From contig NC_070564.1 in NCBI RefSeq assembly GCF_026914185.1, positions 4,588,001 through 4,652,000 of the forward strand: a DNA stretch of 64,000 nt, given 5' to 3'. The notes under the pieces are model-generated. The model saw only the letters and a program-made list of their open reading frames with translations, did no database searches and was not told the origin of the DNA. Positions 10,980-21,193 of this stretch are shown piece by piece (within the stretch, counting starts at the first letter, position 1; every line of letters starts with the position of its first letter). The stretch comes from Puccinia triticina (lineage: Eukaryota > Basidiomycota > Pucciniomycetes > Pucciniales > Pucciniaceae). A program made the translations under genes and the position numbers.

Positions 10980-12641
10980 TGTGGTAGACAGAAAAGTGAA
11001 AAATCAAAAGTTTTTTCTCATACATATATTTACTCACAATATGACTACAGATAACATCAAGAAGACCTCAGAAATGGATTCTAAGGCCAACTTTACCCCT
11101 AGTCACCACTGGAAGCATCACCTGAACCCCACTGGATTGGAACCTACACTTCTTTGGACACTGGACACCCATCACACCTACAACATACCCAGTCACCAAC
11201 CTGTCACAAGCCTCAAGTCAAGGATCACAGAATTATGCTTATACACATCACAGGATACAAACATACATCTCCCCATCAGACTACAGTCATTACATATTAT
11301 CAAGTACTCTTCTATTTCCATATTATGGTGTGATCACACACTGACTCTGCAGCCTCAGACTTCATTTATGCACTCGCTGCATCCACCTTTCAACTCATGC
11401 AGTCTACTTTCACTTTACGCAGCCTTCATGCGCCCCTACTGCATTCTTCTGACATCATTTATGTACCCTTGACATATTATGACATCATTTGTATCTACTC
11501 CCACCAGCTAAAATCCCTCACACTGTTGTCTAGATTAGTCAAAAACCTAACTCACAAGCCCTCTGGGGCTCCACTTTTGTCTACATCCAAGGAGTTCTCT
11601 CCTCCACAGTTGTCAGCTCCTGAGTTCATTACTCACGAATTACAGTCACCCCAACTTTTACATTTACTGTCAGGGTTTGTCTCTTATGTGACGTAACTCT
11701 GATGAGTTTTAACACGCAGGCCGCGTTGGCGAAGCAGCGGCGAGCGGAGGAAGGTCACACTATAGCTATAAAGCCAGTGGAAAGAAGTCCAACTCGACAC
11801 CAAGAGGCGGAGGGACTGGCACCCTTACTTATGTAAGGGGACGCGGCAAAAATCAGCCAAGCGCCGTTGCGGTATAAGGAGTAAGCTCACTTATCTTCTA
11901 GGTTACAGGTGTGATAATAACACCTGTACCTAGGGGAAAAATACACGAAGAGAAGAGAAGGCTGTAAGGGAAGAAAAAAGGTTAGTAGATTATGTAAAAA
12001 CCCTACTCACTGTATTTTCAGTAAGGTACACGGGTTAGTATGGCAATAATCTTTGTGGGAGAATCTATACAGGGGAGAGACCTCCCTTTTTATATTGCAG
12101 GGATCAGCTCCCTCCTTTAAGTCAAGGACCTGAGGGATCCTTAACTCCAAGGAGAGGAGTGATCACGGAATTTAGAAGGGGATTTACATAAATGGGTATG
12201 TAATCTCCCCATTTGTACATACATTGCGCTTAATCAGGATAAATACATAGAGAGATAGGATTATCTCTCTCTGTATGTACAAATATGTAATCAGTGTGAA
12301 ATAAGGTTAATCACATATTCAAAAGAATGTGAAATATGTAGTAAGTACATAATAATAGTACATATGAATAAAAGGTACATAATTAATGTAATGACAGGGA
12401 ATTGAACTCTTGAATTCATGTACATGAGTCAATTATTAAAGCATTCTTTAACCATTAGGTTATGAGACATGTACTATGCATTGTAGACACATGGACTTAG
12501 TATCTCAGTGTCTGACATTTACAGTCTTACATATACTTAACAACCTACATACATAACAACCCTTACATTAAAAATAACAACAATTTATTCAGTGTCATCA
12601 ACAAGCTCATCTTGAACCAATCAATCCTATCACTTCATTAA

Positions 12642-12673
<32 letters not shown>

Positions 12674-12763
12674 ATCTGATAGTATAGAAGGGCAGAGTTT
12701 GCACCTCCATCATCCCCTTCTCCATTCAGCAAAAGGTTCTCAAGAACAATTTTGATTCTTACA
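10980..12763 (+). mobile_element. LTR-like element of 1.78 kb, TSD GCGG
   Basis: It begins TGTGGTAGACAG and ends GATTCTTACA, with GCGG on both sides (10976-10979, 12764-12767), and it interrupts the RNase H frame of the minus-strand gypsy. No gag or pol motifs were found inside, so it is a long solo LTR or a short non-autonomous LTR element. It contains a tRNA-like segment near 12396-12470. Apart from that I recognise nothing in the 1.8 kb. Confidence 0.65.
12396..12470 (-). other. tRNA-like segment with A-box and B-box sequences
   Basis: On the minus strand TAACCTAATGGTTAAAG resembles a tRNA D-arm (pol III A box), and AGTTCAATTCC about 35 nt later resembles a T-arm B box. The T stem and acceptor pair poorly, so it is not a good functional tRNA. 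It may be a decayed tRNA or the head of a tRNA-derived SINE. Confidence 0.3.
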
Positions 12764-12767
12764 GCGG

Positions 12768-13913
12768 CAACAATGGCCAGCATTTTCTCCACCTGCACCA
12801 ATGATTGGGATAAGTAGGCAACGGGGTGGAGCTCTTTGTCTTTGTCACAAACTAGAGACAGGACTGCTCCAAGATCAAAGTTGGAGAAGTCACATTCCCG
12901 GATAAATGGCCTGTACAGGTCCGCAATTTTGAGTATTGGATTCCCGGATAAATGGCCTGTACAGGTCCGCAATTTTGAGTATTGGAGCAGAGGTGAATGT
13001 GGTATTTAGACATTCAAACACGGAGTTGCATTTGTTGTCCCACACAAATGGATTTTTTTTCCTTAGTCAGGTCATGCAGAGTTCTGGTCTTCCCCAAGAA
13101 GTGGTCAATGAACCGGCGGTAGAAGTAGGAGAATCAGATGAACCGTTGGAGCTCCGTAACGTTCCGCGGCGCGGGTCACTCCATTACCACCTTCACCTTT
13201 GCGGGGTCCATTCTAATACGGTTACACGCAATTAATATTCCAAGATATTCCACCTCTGGTTTTGAAAATTCACATTTCTCCGGTTTCAGCTATAGTTGAT
13301 GTTTGCTCAGAGTTTCCAGGATTCCGTTAACTGCCTCCGGGTGGTCAGAGCCTTTCAGAGTATACACCACAATGTGATTGAGGTATGTGGCGGTTTCCTT
13401 TCCAATCCTCCCCAGGAGAATGTCCTGTATGAAGTACTGGAAGTTTCCTGGCGTTCTGGTGGGTCCAAACAGCATGGTGAGGGGAGAAAATTGCCCCGCC
13501 CTACAGATGAAAGCCAGTTTATCTTCATCACCCTCCGCGTTCTGTAGGTTCCCGTAGGAATTGCAGAGGTCCAGTTTTGTGAATCTGTTGGCCTTCAGTA
13601 GGCTGTCAACCAGGTCCATTGTCAGCGGTTATTGTCAGCACATTGAGTTTCCAGTAGTCAAAACAGGGGCTGAGGTTTCAGTCTTTCTTTCTGGTGAATA
13701 GCACAGGGGCCGCCCACAGGGATGTGGTCCTCTGTATTGTTCTGCTGGTCGGTCCTTCCTTAATCAGTGCGTCAAGTGCCTGGTTCTCTGCTGCTGATAG
13801 CGGAATGATCCTGCTTGCTTGTGGTGTGACTCCGGGACTAGGTCAAATCAGAAGTCATATTTCCTCCGTGAAGGTAGCTTCATGGCGCTAGACTTCCAAA
13901 ACATGTCGATATA
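12768..13913 (-). pseudogene. Gypsy element 1: reverse transcriptase and start of RNase H
   Basis: From high to low coordinates the minus strand reads an RT finger/palm region (MDLVDSLLKANRFTKLDL, EDKLAFICRAGQFSPLTM, GNFQYFIQDILLGRIGK), the catalytic site in the mutated form YLNHIVVY instead of YxDD, the connection region, and RNase H (DFSNFDLGAVLSLV..ELHPVAYLS). Both catalytic aspartates are lost. The upstream end at 13913 meets the 14.8 kb gypsy insertion; beyond it the same frame resumes at 28685. Confidence 0.9.
12893..12988. repeat. 47-bp tandem duplication
   Basis: The unit TTCCCGGATAAATGGCC..TTTTGAGTATTGGA occurs twice in direct succession inside the dead RT/RNase H region. It duplicates coding sequence and adds to the disruption. 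Confidence 0.9.
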
Positions 13914-13917
13914 CCGG

Positions 13918-14712
13918 TGTGGTGGCCTAGCCGGTGCGCCTTTCAGGATCAAGTAATACGGCTGGTGCATGACTCTCAGACTTCAAGATTCAAGCTTCAA
14001 GATTTTAACCTTCAAGACGCTCAAGGCTCAAGATTTTTCCCAGATCCCTTTTTTTCCCTTTTCCCCACCCTCCTCATTCTCACTTCCCCTTCCTTCCCCT
14101 CTTCTCTTTCTTGGTCCTAACACAGATCTGTCTGTGGGTTTATTCCTAGTTTTTTTTTTTTTTTTCTTTTTTCTTTTTTCTGGTTGTTGTTCTTGTCTTT
14201 TGTCATGCTTATCTCCATTTCTCCTGGTTCCTCTCTTATTTCTTATGGTTCTTGTTGGTTTCATGTTTTATCTCTTTGTTCTATTTCTCTGCTTCTTTTC
14301 CTCTTTGTGTTTTCTGTTTCTTTTCTTTTCTCCTTTGTCTGTGTTGTGTGCGCGCGCATGGCGCGCGAGGAGATGATGACATGTCTGTGACAGGCCTCCA
14401 GGAATCCAAGTTCCCGGCGAACTTGGAGGATGGGAGGCCATAGCATCTGCTCTGATCCAAGGCGGCTATCAAGAAATTTATTCGATCCTGGATCTTTTTT
14501 TCCGATCCATTTCCCGATTTCATCGTGCAATACAACTTCCAACAACAACCGCCAACAAAGATCCAACCTTTGTTGTTCCCTCCAAAACCACTTCCCAGCT
14601 ATCAATTTTGATCACACTCGTCTCACATCAGGACCATTCTCGAGGGCAGCCCCCAAGGCACTTTTTCCCCTCCCAGCGCTGCCGTCGGCCTAGCACCGGA
14701 CGGAGCTCCATA
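13918..14712 (+). repeat. 5' LTR of gypsy element 2
   Basis: It begins TGTGGTGGCCTAGCC and ends GAGCTCCATA. It has a CTTCAAGA-rich start, a long T/C-rich tract (about 14035-14340) and a GCGCGCGCATGGCGCGCG palindrome near 14350. It differs from the 3' LTR at roughly eight positions plus homopolymer length. Family B solo LTRs share the layout. Confidence 0.95.
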
Positions 14713-14714
14713 TT

Positions 14715-14765
14715 TGGTCCCCCGAGCCGGGATCGAACCAGCGACCTCAAGATTTACAGTCTCGC
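14715..14765 (+). promoter_or_regulatory. Extended primer-binding site complementary to tRNA-Tyr(GUA) nt 26-76
   Basis: It starts two bases after the 5' LTR with TGGTCCCCCGAGCC. The complement reads as a tRNA 3' part with CCA, discriminator A, acceptor strand, T arm (GCTGG TTCGATC CCGGC), variable loop AGGTC and an anticodon arm whose loop is CTGTAAA (anticodon GTA, tyrosine). The similarity runs for 51 nt and stops after the base equivalent to G26, where tRNA-like pairing ends. Usual LTR primer sites copy only about 8-18 nt. Confidence 0.85.
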
Positions 14766-15119
14766 ACTGTGGTTTTGAGGCCTTTGGCGGTTATCAGTAT
14801 TCTTTTCTTTTGATCCTTTCTCTCAATTTTCTTATCCATCCAAATCCACAAGGATTCCAGCTGAACGGAGTCCGGTTCTTTTCTCTTGACTATCCCGCAC
14901 ATCCACGGCCACAAACAATCTCGAGCGATTGATCGTGCGGGCTTCTCTCTCCCCAAGTGGATTCCTTTGAGGCGCCAACGGTGCCTCAGAGCAATTCCCT
15001 CTCAGCATCCCATCCATTCAATCATCACGTACAAGATCAAGTCGTTTCAGGCTCCAAACACTCCTATTTTTATTTTTCTTCTTTCTGGTGTTCAGCGGCG
15101 GGGCATTAGGGGTACAAAA

Positions 15120-15222
15120 GTAAGTCCCCTCCACTTAGTAGCACCTCCGAAGCTTCTACATTGTCAAAGCATCATTACCACTCCGTGAGCCGCCTTTGGT
15201 TTCTGCTTTCTCTTCCTCTCAG
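15120..15222 (+). other. Intron-like module A upstream of gag
   Basis: ACAAAAG is followed by GTAAGTCCCCTCCA, GCACCT, CCGTGAGCC and a pyrimidine tract ending CTCTCAG, 11 nt before the gag ATG. GTAAGT and TTTCTCTTCCTCTCAG are good splice signals. The same module recurs at 23298, 24431 and 27697. It would be a leader intron in the 5' UTR. Confidence 0.6.
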
Positions 15223-15233
15223 AATTCCTTGCA

Positions 15234-16205
15234 ATGGCCGAATCCTCGACAGCTGGCGGCAAGATGAAGAAGATCAAGCCCCAGAATCGAACCTGGACCT
15301 TTGATGGAAAGGACGTGGAGGAGTTTCTGGAGTTCTATGAGCTGTCCGCAGAGATAGACAACGCTTCGGACTACGATCGAGCTCGTCAAGCTGGCTGCTT
15401 TGTCACTCCTGAGATCTTCAAGATCATCGTCACCCTCGATGGCTACAAGCCTCCGGACTGGGCCAAGCTGAAGGCCTCCATGCTTTCCTACTGGGGAAGG
15501 CTCGATAAGGCGCTCTACACGGAGCGCGATTTGGGGACTCTTGTATCGACGTGGCAAGCAAAGGGAGGCGTGTCGTCAGTCGCCGACTACCAGGAGTTCC
15601 AGAAGACGTGGGGGCCTCTGCAGTCCTACCTGGTTTCCAAGAAGCACATCGACTCGGTCGAGGAAATCAGGAAGGACTTTTATCAGGCCTTTTCTCCTGG
15701 GCTTCAGGAGCGTATTAGGGATCAGCTGATTAAGGACAAGTCCTTGATAATCACTCTTGACAACCGACGGCGTCTCCCGGAGTTTAAGGTTCTGAAGGCA
15801 GCGGTCAATGAGGTTATGGACGGGCAGGTGGCCCTTACTTTTGAAGATTCTCGGTCGACTGCCCCGGTGGCCACCCCTTTTCAGGCCTCAAACGAAATCA
15901 TGAAGCAGATGGGGGAGGAACGGAAGCCAGTGCCAGCTAAAGCAACGTCGGCACCGCCTCCTTCCATGGACAAGCTAACGCGGATGTTTCAGTCCTTGGA
16001 GCAGTACCTGAAGAATAACCCATCTCAGAACACAACGGACAGGCCCCCTTTGGTTTGTTTCTACTGTCACCGCGAGCGGCACGGTACATCTCGATGTCTG
16101 GAGCTTCAAAAAGACAAGGACAAGGGTCTAGTCGAGCAACGAGGGACCAATTTTTTCCTTCCTAATGGCGCACTCATTCCGTTCAATCGCAGTCGCCCAA
16201 TCAGA
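15234..16205 (+). CDS. Gypsy element 2 gag, N-terminal part (interrupted by copia)
   Basis: Starting ATGGCCGAATCC, the ORF encodes a gag without a signal or membrane segment. It has a capsid-like helical region (about residues 20-200, WTFDGKDVEEFLEFYE..), a proline/lysine linker, and a CCHC zinc knuckle, CFYCHRERHGTSRC, at about residue 275 that should bind RNA. At codon 324 it is cut by the copia element; the duplicated TCAGA lets the frame continue exactly at 21772. Gag forms the virus-like particle. Confidence 0.9.
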
Positions 16206-16778
16206 TGTGGCGTTACAGACCAGAGTGTGGACGACTGCGGCAAAGTCATTGAGTGCGTGGACCCGTGTACAACCTTACTCATCATCTGATTAGGGTTCAC
16301 TTGTATTTAGTCAGCTAGTTGTTGTACCGCTCCGCTTCTTTTCTTTTCCTCACTCATCTCTTTGTCCTCAACTTCCTCACGCACCTCAATAGGTGCATAA
16401 GTCGTTTTCCTCCTCTTTGTCCCTCGTCTCGGCCTCCCAACATCGTCCTCTTAGCTCACCGCTGTCACTCGGGTATTTCTCAGGTATCTTGTTGTTTCTG
16501 TCTCTTTCTCCGATTCTCTGGTCTTTCCTTTTTCTTGCTCACCATGCAATTCAATGACTCATCTCTTTGTCCTCAACTTCCTCACGCACCTCAATAGGTG
16601 CATAAGTCGTTTTCCTCCTCTTTGTCCCTCGTCTCGGCCTCTCAACATCGTCCTCTTAGCTCACCGCTGTCACTCGGGTATTTCTCAGGTGCATAAGTCG
16701 TTTTCCTCCTCTTTGTCCCTCGTCTCGGCCTCCCAACATCGTCCTCTTAGCTCACCGCTGTCACTCGGGTATTTCTCA
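16206..16778 (+). repeat. 5' LTR of the copia element
   Basis: It begins TGTGGCGTTACAGACC and ends GGGTATTTCTCA. It carries three partial internal copies of a block running from GTGCATAAGTCG to TATTTCTCAG, so the LTR itself contains tandem duplications. Confidence 0.95.
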
Positions 16779-16793
16779 GGTTATGAGCCCAGC
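16779..16793 (+). promoter_or_regulatory. Copia primer site: half-tRNA iMet type
   Basis: GGTTATGAGCCCAGC follows the LTR without a gap. It is complementary to the anticodon-stem and loop region of initiator methionine tRNA (GCTGGGCTCATAACC) rather than to a tRNA 3' end. This matches the known copia mode in which a tRNA-iMet cleaved in the anticodon loop primes synthesis. Confidence 0.8.
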
Positions 16794-16859
16794 CTAAAGA
16801 GCTAACAGGTCGTAGGAGCTCCAAACAATTCCTCCACTGAACTTCCTAGACGCAGCACC

Positions 16860-19800
16860 GTGGCCGATCCCAGTAGCGACGATCCTCTCGCCGCTGAATC
16901 GGATCCAGCCAACACCTGCCAAGCGGATTCTTCCTTCAAGCCGGAAGAAACCACTCCTCAACCCTCAAGTGGTATCTCTTTTCAATCCGCCGACTCTGAT
17001 CCTGACTCCAAAATCAGTGATCTCCTCATCCCGCCTTCTTCTCCTCCCAAACCTTCAACCAACCTACCTCTCATCATGAGTAATCTCGATACCTCCAATA
17101 TCAAGCTCGTCACCGAAAAGCTGGACAAGGACAATTTCACCAGCTGGCGATGGGCTATTGTCACCACTCTTGGTTACAAAGGTCTGGACGACTACATCCT
17201 CATCGACCAGACCGATGAAATGAAGAAGAAATCAGACTATCAGCAGCATAATAAGATGACTACCAACTTTATCCGGATGCATCTTACTACCGCAAATCTT
17301 GAACGGTTCGTACCTAGTCTTACCGATTATGACGCCAAGAAGTTATGGGATGCGATTGAAAGCCACTTTATGGCTAAGACCATGGAAAACGCCGCTAGCG
17401 CCATGGACAAATACTTCGACATTCACTTTGACGAGAACGATATGGACAAATTGATCTCAGAAATTCGTCACACCTACAGGAATCTCTGCGAAGTAGGCGC
17501 CAAGAAATTCGGCAAAGAAGGACTGACTGCCATGGCCGTCGTCTTTGCCTTGAGGAAGTTGCCCGACTATCTCAGCACGTTCCGAACCCTTCAGTTTAAG
17601 GAGTTCAAGCAGTTCAAGGACGATGAACCTATTGAGATGGAAACCTTTCTCAGCGCTCTCGAGATGGAAGTTCGTCGACACAACGAAGCTCAACAAGGAA
17701 AGTTGTCTGCCTCTTCTGCTTTGGCCGTCTCCCATTTCCCAAACAACGTCGACCCCTCTAAGAAGAAAGGGAAGAAGATTCAGTGTACCGGTGGTAAACA
17801 CAACCCGGAATCAAATCACCCCAAGTCTGAGTGTTTTCATATACACAAGGACAAGGCCATAGCCTACCATCAAGCAGCTATCGACAGGATGATGAAGTCC
17901 CAGCCCAAGGCAAATCTCGGGGCCAAGTCATCTTTCCAGGATGTCATTGTTCTGGACAGCGGAGCGTCCGGTCACTACCTCAAGGACAGATCTTATTTCA
18001 CCAATCTTTTGAGCACCTCTGCCTCTGTTTTCGGGGCTAATGGGGCTGCAATACCCATCCTTGGCTTTGGTCCGGCGATCATCCAAACCGCCATCGGTCC
18101 TCTCGAACTCTCGCTTGCTTATTTTGCACCTAAACTCTCCAATTCGCTTATCTCTCTCACCCATTACATCCGACTTGGCTACTCATTGGTGCCGGTCTTG
18201 GGTGGAACTCGGTTTGAATGCAGGCGTGGTTCCGATGTAGTGTTTGTCGGCACCACCGATGAAAATGTCTTACTCGTTGACATGAATCCCCTCAAAGCCT
18301 TATCCGTCTCCAATCCGTCACCCCTCGATCTTCATCGGGCGCTCGGACATCCAAGCCTTCCCTATCTGAACAAGGCTTACCCCGATCTCAACCTCAAGTC
18401 CCTGGAGTGTGAAGTGTGCAACCGTGCCAAGATGCACCAACAACCCTTCTCCGGCTCCTTTCCGGTCTTCTCCAAGCCTCTGGACTGTGTTCACATGGAC
18501 TTATGCGGCCCTATTACGCCCACTTCTCGGGGAGGAAATCACTATTTCCTCAAGATTATCGATGGTTACACCAAGTATCGATTTATCTACCCGATGAAGT
18601 GTAAGTTGGACACCTTTCACTTCTTTCAGCTGTTCCTCAATCAGGCCAAAACTTATATCGGTCACAAATTAAAATCAGTAGTTTCCGACAACGGGGGTGA
18701 ATTCTGTAACCACAAGTTCAGACATCTGTTCGCCGAACGTGGTATCCAACATCTCACATCTGCCCCGTACACCCCTCAACAGAATCCTCTGGCTGAAAGA
18801 GGGAATCGGACGACTGTCGAAAAGACCCGGGCTCTCATCATGACCTGCGGTCTGCCTCTGGCCTGGTGGGGAGAGGCTGTCACCCTGTCAGTATTCTTGG
18901 AAAATAGATCACCTGATAGCTCCATCGATTTTGAGTCGCCTTACGAGAGGTGGCACGGCAGGAAACCCGACCTAACTTCTCTTATTCCGTTCGGTTGTAG
19001 AGCCGTTCTCTTTGAGGAGCGGAAGTGGCGCAACTCTAAATTCTCTGCCTCCGGAGTCAAAGCCATCTTTATAGGCTACGACGGGCATCACCACTCGTAC
19101 AAGGTGTGGGTGCCGGAGACCGACAAACTGGTCACATTGCATCATGTGAGGTTCTTTCCAAAGTCGTTCCCCTTCCTGGACCCTTCCGTGGATCCCGTAG
19201 ACGCTGGCTCCCTTTTCAAGTTCGAGGATCCCATCGAGGATATTCGGGTGGGATCAACCGTTGATCCTGGAGATGGGCTTGTTGGTTCTGAGTCCGACCC
19301 CCAGTCCTCTGGCCGCTCCACTCCGGTACCCCATCCGGCCCCGGCTCCTCCTCCTCCGTCCCCCCCTCAAGACTCTCAGCCGGCCGTCCCGGCTGACCAG
19401 TTCGATCCTCCAGCTCCGGGATCGGTGCCAAACGTAAAAGGCTATGCTTATGTGCCTCACTACGATGTGGCTCCGAAGGACATCTCTTCCAACATTGATG
19501 AACGGAACATTGTTGAGGGCCCCCGGAGACATCGGGCCCTGGTCATAGTCCCCCGGAGACATCGGGCCCTGGTCATAGTCGGCGAGCCGTCTTCTCACTC
19601 CAATCCGAAAACCTATGGCGACATTCTCGGCAGAATTGACGAGAATGAATGGTTAATGGCCGTAGAGGTGGAGCTAAACAATATTAAGCGCCACGAGGTC
19701 TGGGTGGTGGCCCCGAAGAATCCTGGGGCTAGAGAACTGGACACCACCTGGGTGTTTAAAAGGAAGTTCGACGTGGATGGTCAGCTTCTCAAGTACAAAG

Positions 19801-21179
19801 CGAGACTTTGTGTGCGCGGTTTTCGTCAGGTTGAGGGAGTAAACTACAACCGGACATTCGCGCCGACTGGTCAAACTGCCACCCTTCGGATCATGCTTGG
19901 TATCGCTGCTGCCCAGAATTGGGACATCCAGCAGATGGACGTTAAATGCGCTTTCCTCAACGGGGTCCCGGAAGAGGAGATTTTCATCAAGGTGCCGGAG
20001 GGATTGGGAGTCGAGCTTCCGCCGGGACATGGTCTCAAGCTTCAAAAGTCTCTATACGGTCTCAAGCAAAGTCCACGCTGCTGGTATAAAGCGCTGAAGG
20101 ACTTCTTTGAGTCAGTTAATTTCTTCCCGGCTGCCGTGGATCCCTGCCTTTTCTGCCATAAGGATGCCTCCAACCCCTGCTTCGTGTTCGTACACGTCGA
20201 TGATCTCGTCATTATGGGACCGAACGTGTCCTTCCTCAAGGATAAAATCAAGCAGCGTTTTGAAATGGAGGATTTGGGCGACTGCAAGTATGTTCTAGGG
20301 ATGCGGGTGGTTCGTGACCGGACCAACAAGACAATCACTCTTAGCCAAGACCGCTACGCCCGAGAGATACTGGAAGAGTTTGGGATGCTCGACTGTAAGC
20401 CTGCCTCCGTCCCCCTCCCGGGTAACGCCCTCACCTGCCCGGTGAAAGATGAGCCGGTAGATCAAAAGTTTAATTATCGGCGGGGTGTTGGGTTATTGCA
20501 ATACCTGGTGCAGTGTACCCGTCCGGATTTGGCCTTCGCCGTCAGCTATCTGTCGCAGTTTCTCAATAATCCGAAGAAAACTCATCAAGAGCAACTCGTT
20601 TGTACCATGAGATATATTCAAAATTCCAAGGATTACGGTCTCACTCTAGGCAATGTGGGTGGGCCCGTTCATCAGCTGATTGGTTACGCCGATGCCAGCT
20701 ATGCCTCCGGAAAGGATTTGGCCTCTTTCGCTGGAAGCTTACTTCAACACAACGGTGTATTTGGCTGGCGTTGCCAGAAGCAGGACGACGATGCCCCTTC
20801 TCTCTCAACGACTGAGGCCGAGTACCGCGCCTGCTCCTCAACTGGTCAAGATCTCCGATGGGCGGAGCAATTGCTGGATCAAGTCTACCCCTTGATAAAA
20901 GTCAAGCCGTCCAAAGTGCGGCTTTTCTGCGACAATCAGGGGGCCCTGGCGTTGTTAAAGGACTCCATCTACCAACACAGGACCTGTCACATAAATGTGA
21001 GGCATCACTGGCTTCGATATCACATTGAGAAGGCCAAGAACTTCGTTGTGCTTTACGTTCAAACAAACTTCAATTTTGCCGATTTTCTCACAAAGACACT
21101 CAATCCAAAGAAAACTCGAGCAGCAATTTCTCAGATCACGCTGGGGAACATCAAGTCCAATGAAGCTTTGTCTGCCTAG
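16860..21179 (+). CDS. Copia gag-pol polyprotein
   Basis: A single 1,439-codon frame with no internal stop. In order: gag of the UBN2 type (about residues 75-300, NFTSWRWAIVTTL), a Cys/His-rich stretch (CTGGKHNPESNH), protease (VLDSGASGHYL, about 361), integrase zinc region (HRALGHP..CEVC), integrase core (D in HMDLCGP, D in VSDNGGEF, E in LAERGNRT; about 541-650), RT (about 960-1200, FVHVDDLVIMG) and RNase H (about 1274 on, YADASYASG; STTEAEYRA). The frame opens at a GTG in a good initiation context (CACCGTGGCC), probably a mutated ATG; the first in-frame ATG is 17076. A 30-bp duplication at 19519-19579 repeats RHRALVIV. Otherwise the enzyme looks intact. Confidence 0.95.
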   Translation: MADPSSDDPLAAESDPANTCQADSSFKPEETTPQPSSGISFQSADSDPDSKISDLLIPPSSPPKPSTNLPLIMSNLDTSNIKLVTEKLDKDNFTSWRWAIVTTLGYKGLDDYILIDQTDEMKKKSDYQQHNKMTTNFIRMHLTTANLERFVPSLTDYDAKKLWDAIESHFMAKTMENAASAMDKYFDIHFDENDMDKLISEIRHTYRNLCEVGAKKFGKEGLTAMAVVFALRKLPDYLSTFRTLQFKEFKQFKDDEPIEMETFLSALEMEVRRHNEAQQGKLSASSALAVSHFPNNVDPSKKKGKKIQCTGGKHNPESNHPKSECFHIHKDKAIAYHQAAIDRMMKSQPKANLGAKSSFQDVIVLDSGASGHYLKDRSYFTNLLSTSASVFGANGAAIPILGFGPAIIQTAIGPLELSLAYFAPKLSNSLISLTHYIRLGYSLVPVLGGTRFECRRGSDVVFVGTTDENVLLVDMNPLKALSVSNPSPLDLHRALGHPSLPYLNKAYPDLNLKSLECEVCNRAKMHQQPFSGSFPVFSKPLDCVHMDLCGPITPTSRGGNHYFLKIIDGYTKYRFIYPMKCKLDTFHFFQLFLNQAKTYIGHKLKSVVSDNGGEFCNHKFRHLFAERGIQHLTSAPYTPQQNPLAERGNRTTVEKTRALIMTCGLPLAWWGEAVTLSVFLENRSPDSSIDFESPYERWHGRKPDLTSLIPFGCRAVLFEERKWRNSKFSASGVKAIFIGYDGHHHSYKVWVPETDKLVTLHHVRFFPKSFPFLDPSVDPVDAGSLFKFEDPIEDIRVGSTVDPGDGLVGSESDPQSSGRSTPVPHPAPAPPPPSPPQDSQPAVPADQFDPPAPGSVPNVKGYAYVPHYDVAPKDISSNIDERNIVEGPRRHRALVIVPRRHRALVIVGEPSSHSNPKTYGDILGRIDENEWLMAVEVELNNIKRHEVWVVAPKNPGARELDTTWVFKRKFDVDGQLLKYKARLCVRGFRQVEGVNYNRTFAPTGQTATLRIMLGIAAAQNWDIQQMDVKCAFLNGVPEEEIFIKVPEGLGVELPPGHGLKLQKSLYGLKQSPRCWYKALKDFFESVNFFPAAVDPCLFCHKDASNPCFVFVHVDDLVIMGPNVSFLKDKIKQRFEMEDLGDCKYVLGMRVVRDRTNKTITLSQDRYAREILEEFGMLDCKPASVPLPGNALTCPVKDEPVDQKFNYRRGVGLLQYLVQCTRPDLAFAVSYLSQFLNNPKKTHQEQLVCTMRYIQNSKDYGLTLGNVGGPVHQLIGYADASYASGKDLASFAGSLLQHNGVFGWRCQKQDDDAPSLSTTEAEYRACSSTGQDLRWAEQLLDQVYPLIKVKPSKVRLFCDNQGALALLKDSIYQHRTCHINVRHHWLRYHIEKAKNFVVLYVQTNFNFADFLTKTLNPKKTRAAISQITLGNIKSNEALSA

Positions 21180-21180
21180 T

Positions 21181-21192
21181 GAGCAGGGGGGG
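21181..21192 (+). promoter_or_regulatory. Copia polypurine tract
   Basis: GAGCAGGGGGGG lies one base before the 3' LTR and immediately after the pol stop codon. It is the expected plus-strand primer. Confidence 0.85.
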
Positions 21193-21193
21193 C

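Noticed and set aside
13918..14700. Hydrophobic ORFs (LFLSFVMLIS.. type) in the gypsy element 2 LTRs
   Set aside because: They come from the T/C-rich LTR tract and occur identically in both LTRs; no protein features beyond low-complexity Phe/Leu.
14701..14790. A functional tRNA-Tyr gene on the minus strand
   Set aside because: Only the 3' 51 nt match; there is no D arm or 5' acceptor strand, and the position right after an LTR identifies a primer-binding site.
19254..20338. Long minus-strand open frames opposite the copia polyprotein
   Set aside because: They mirror an intact, motif-rich plus-strand gene and show no domains of their own.
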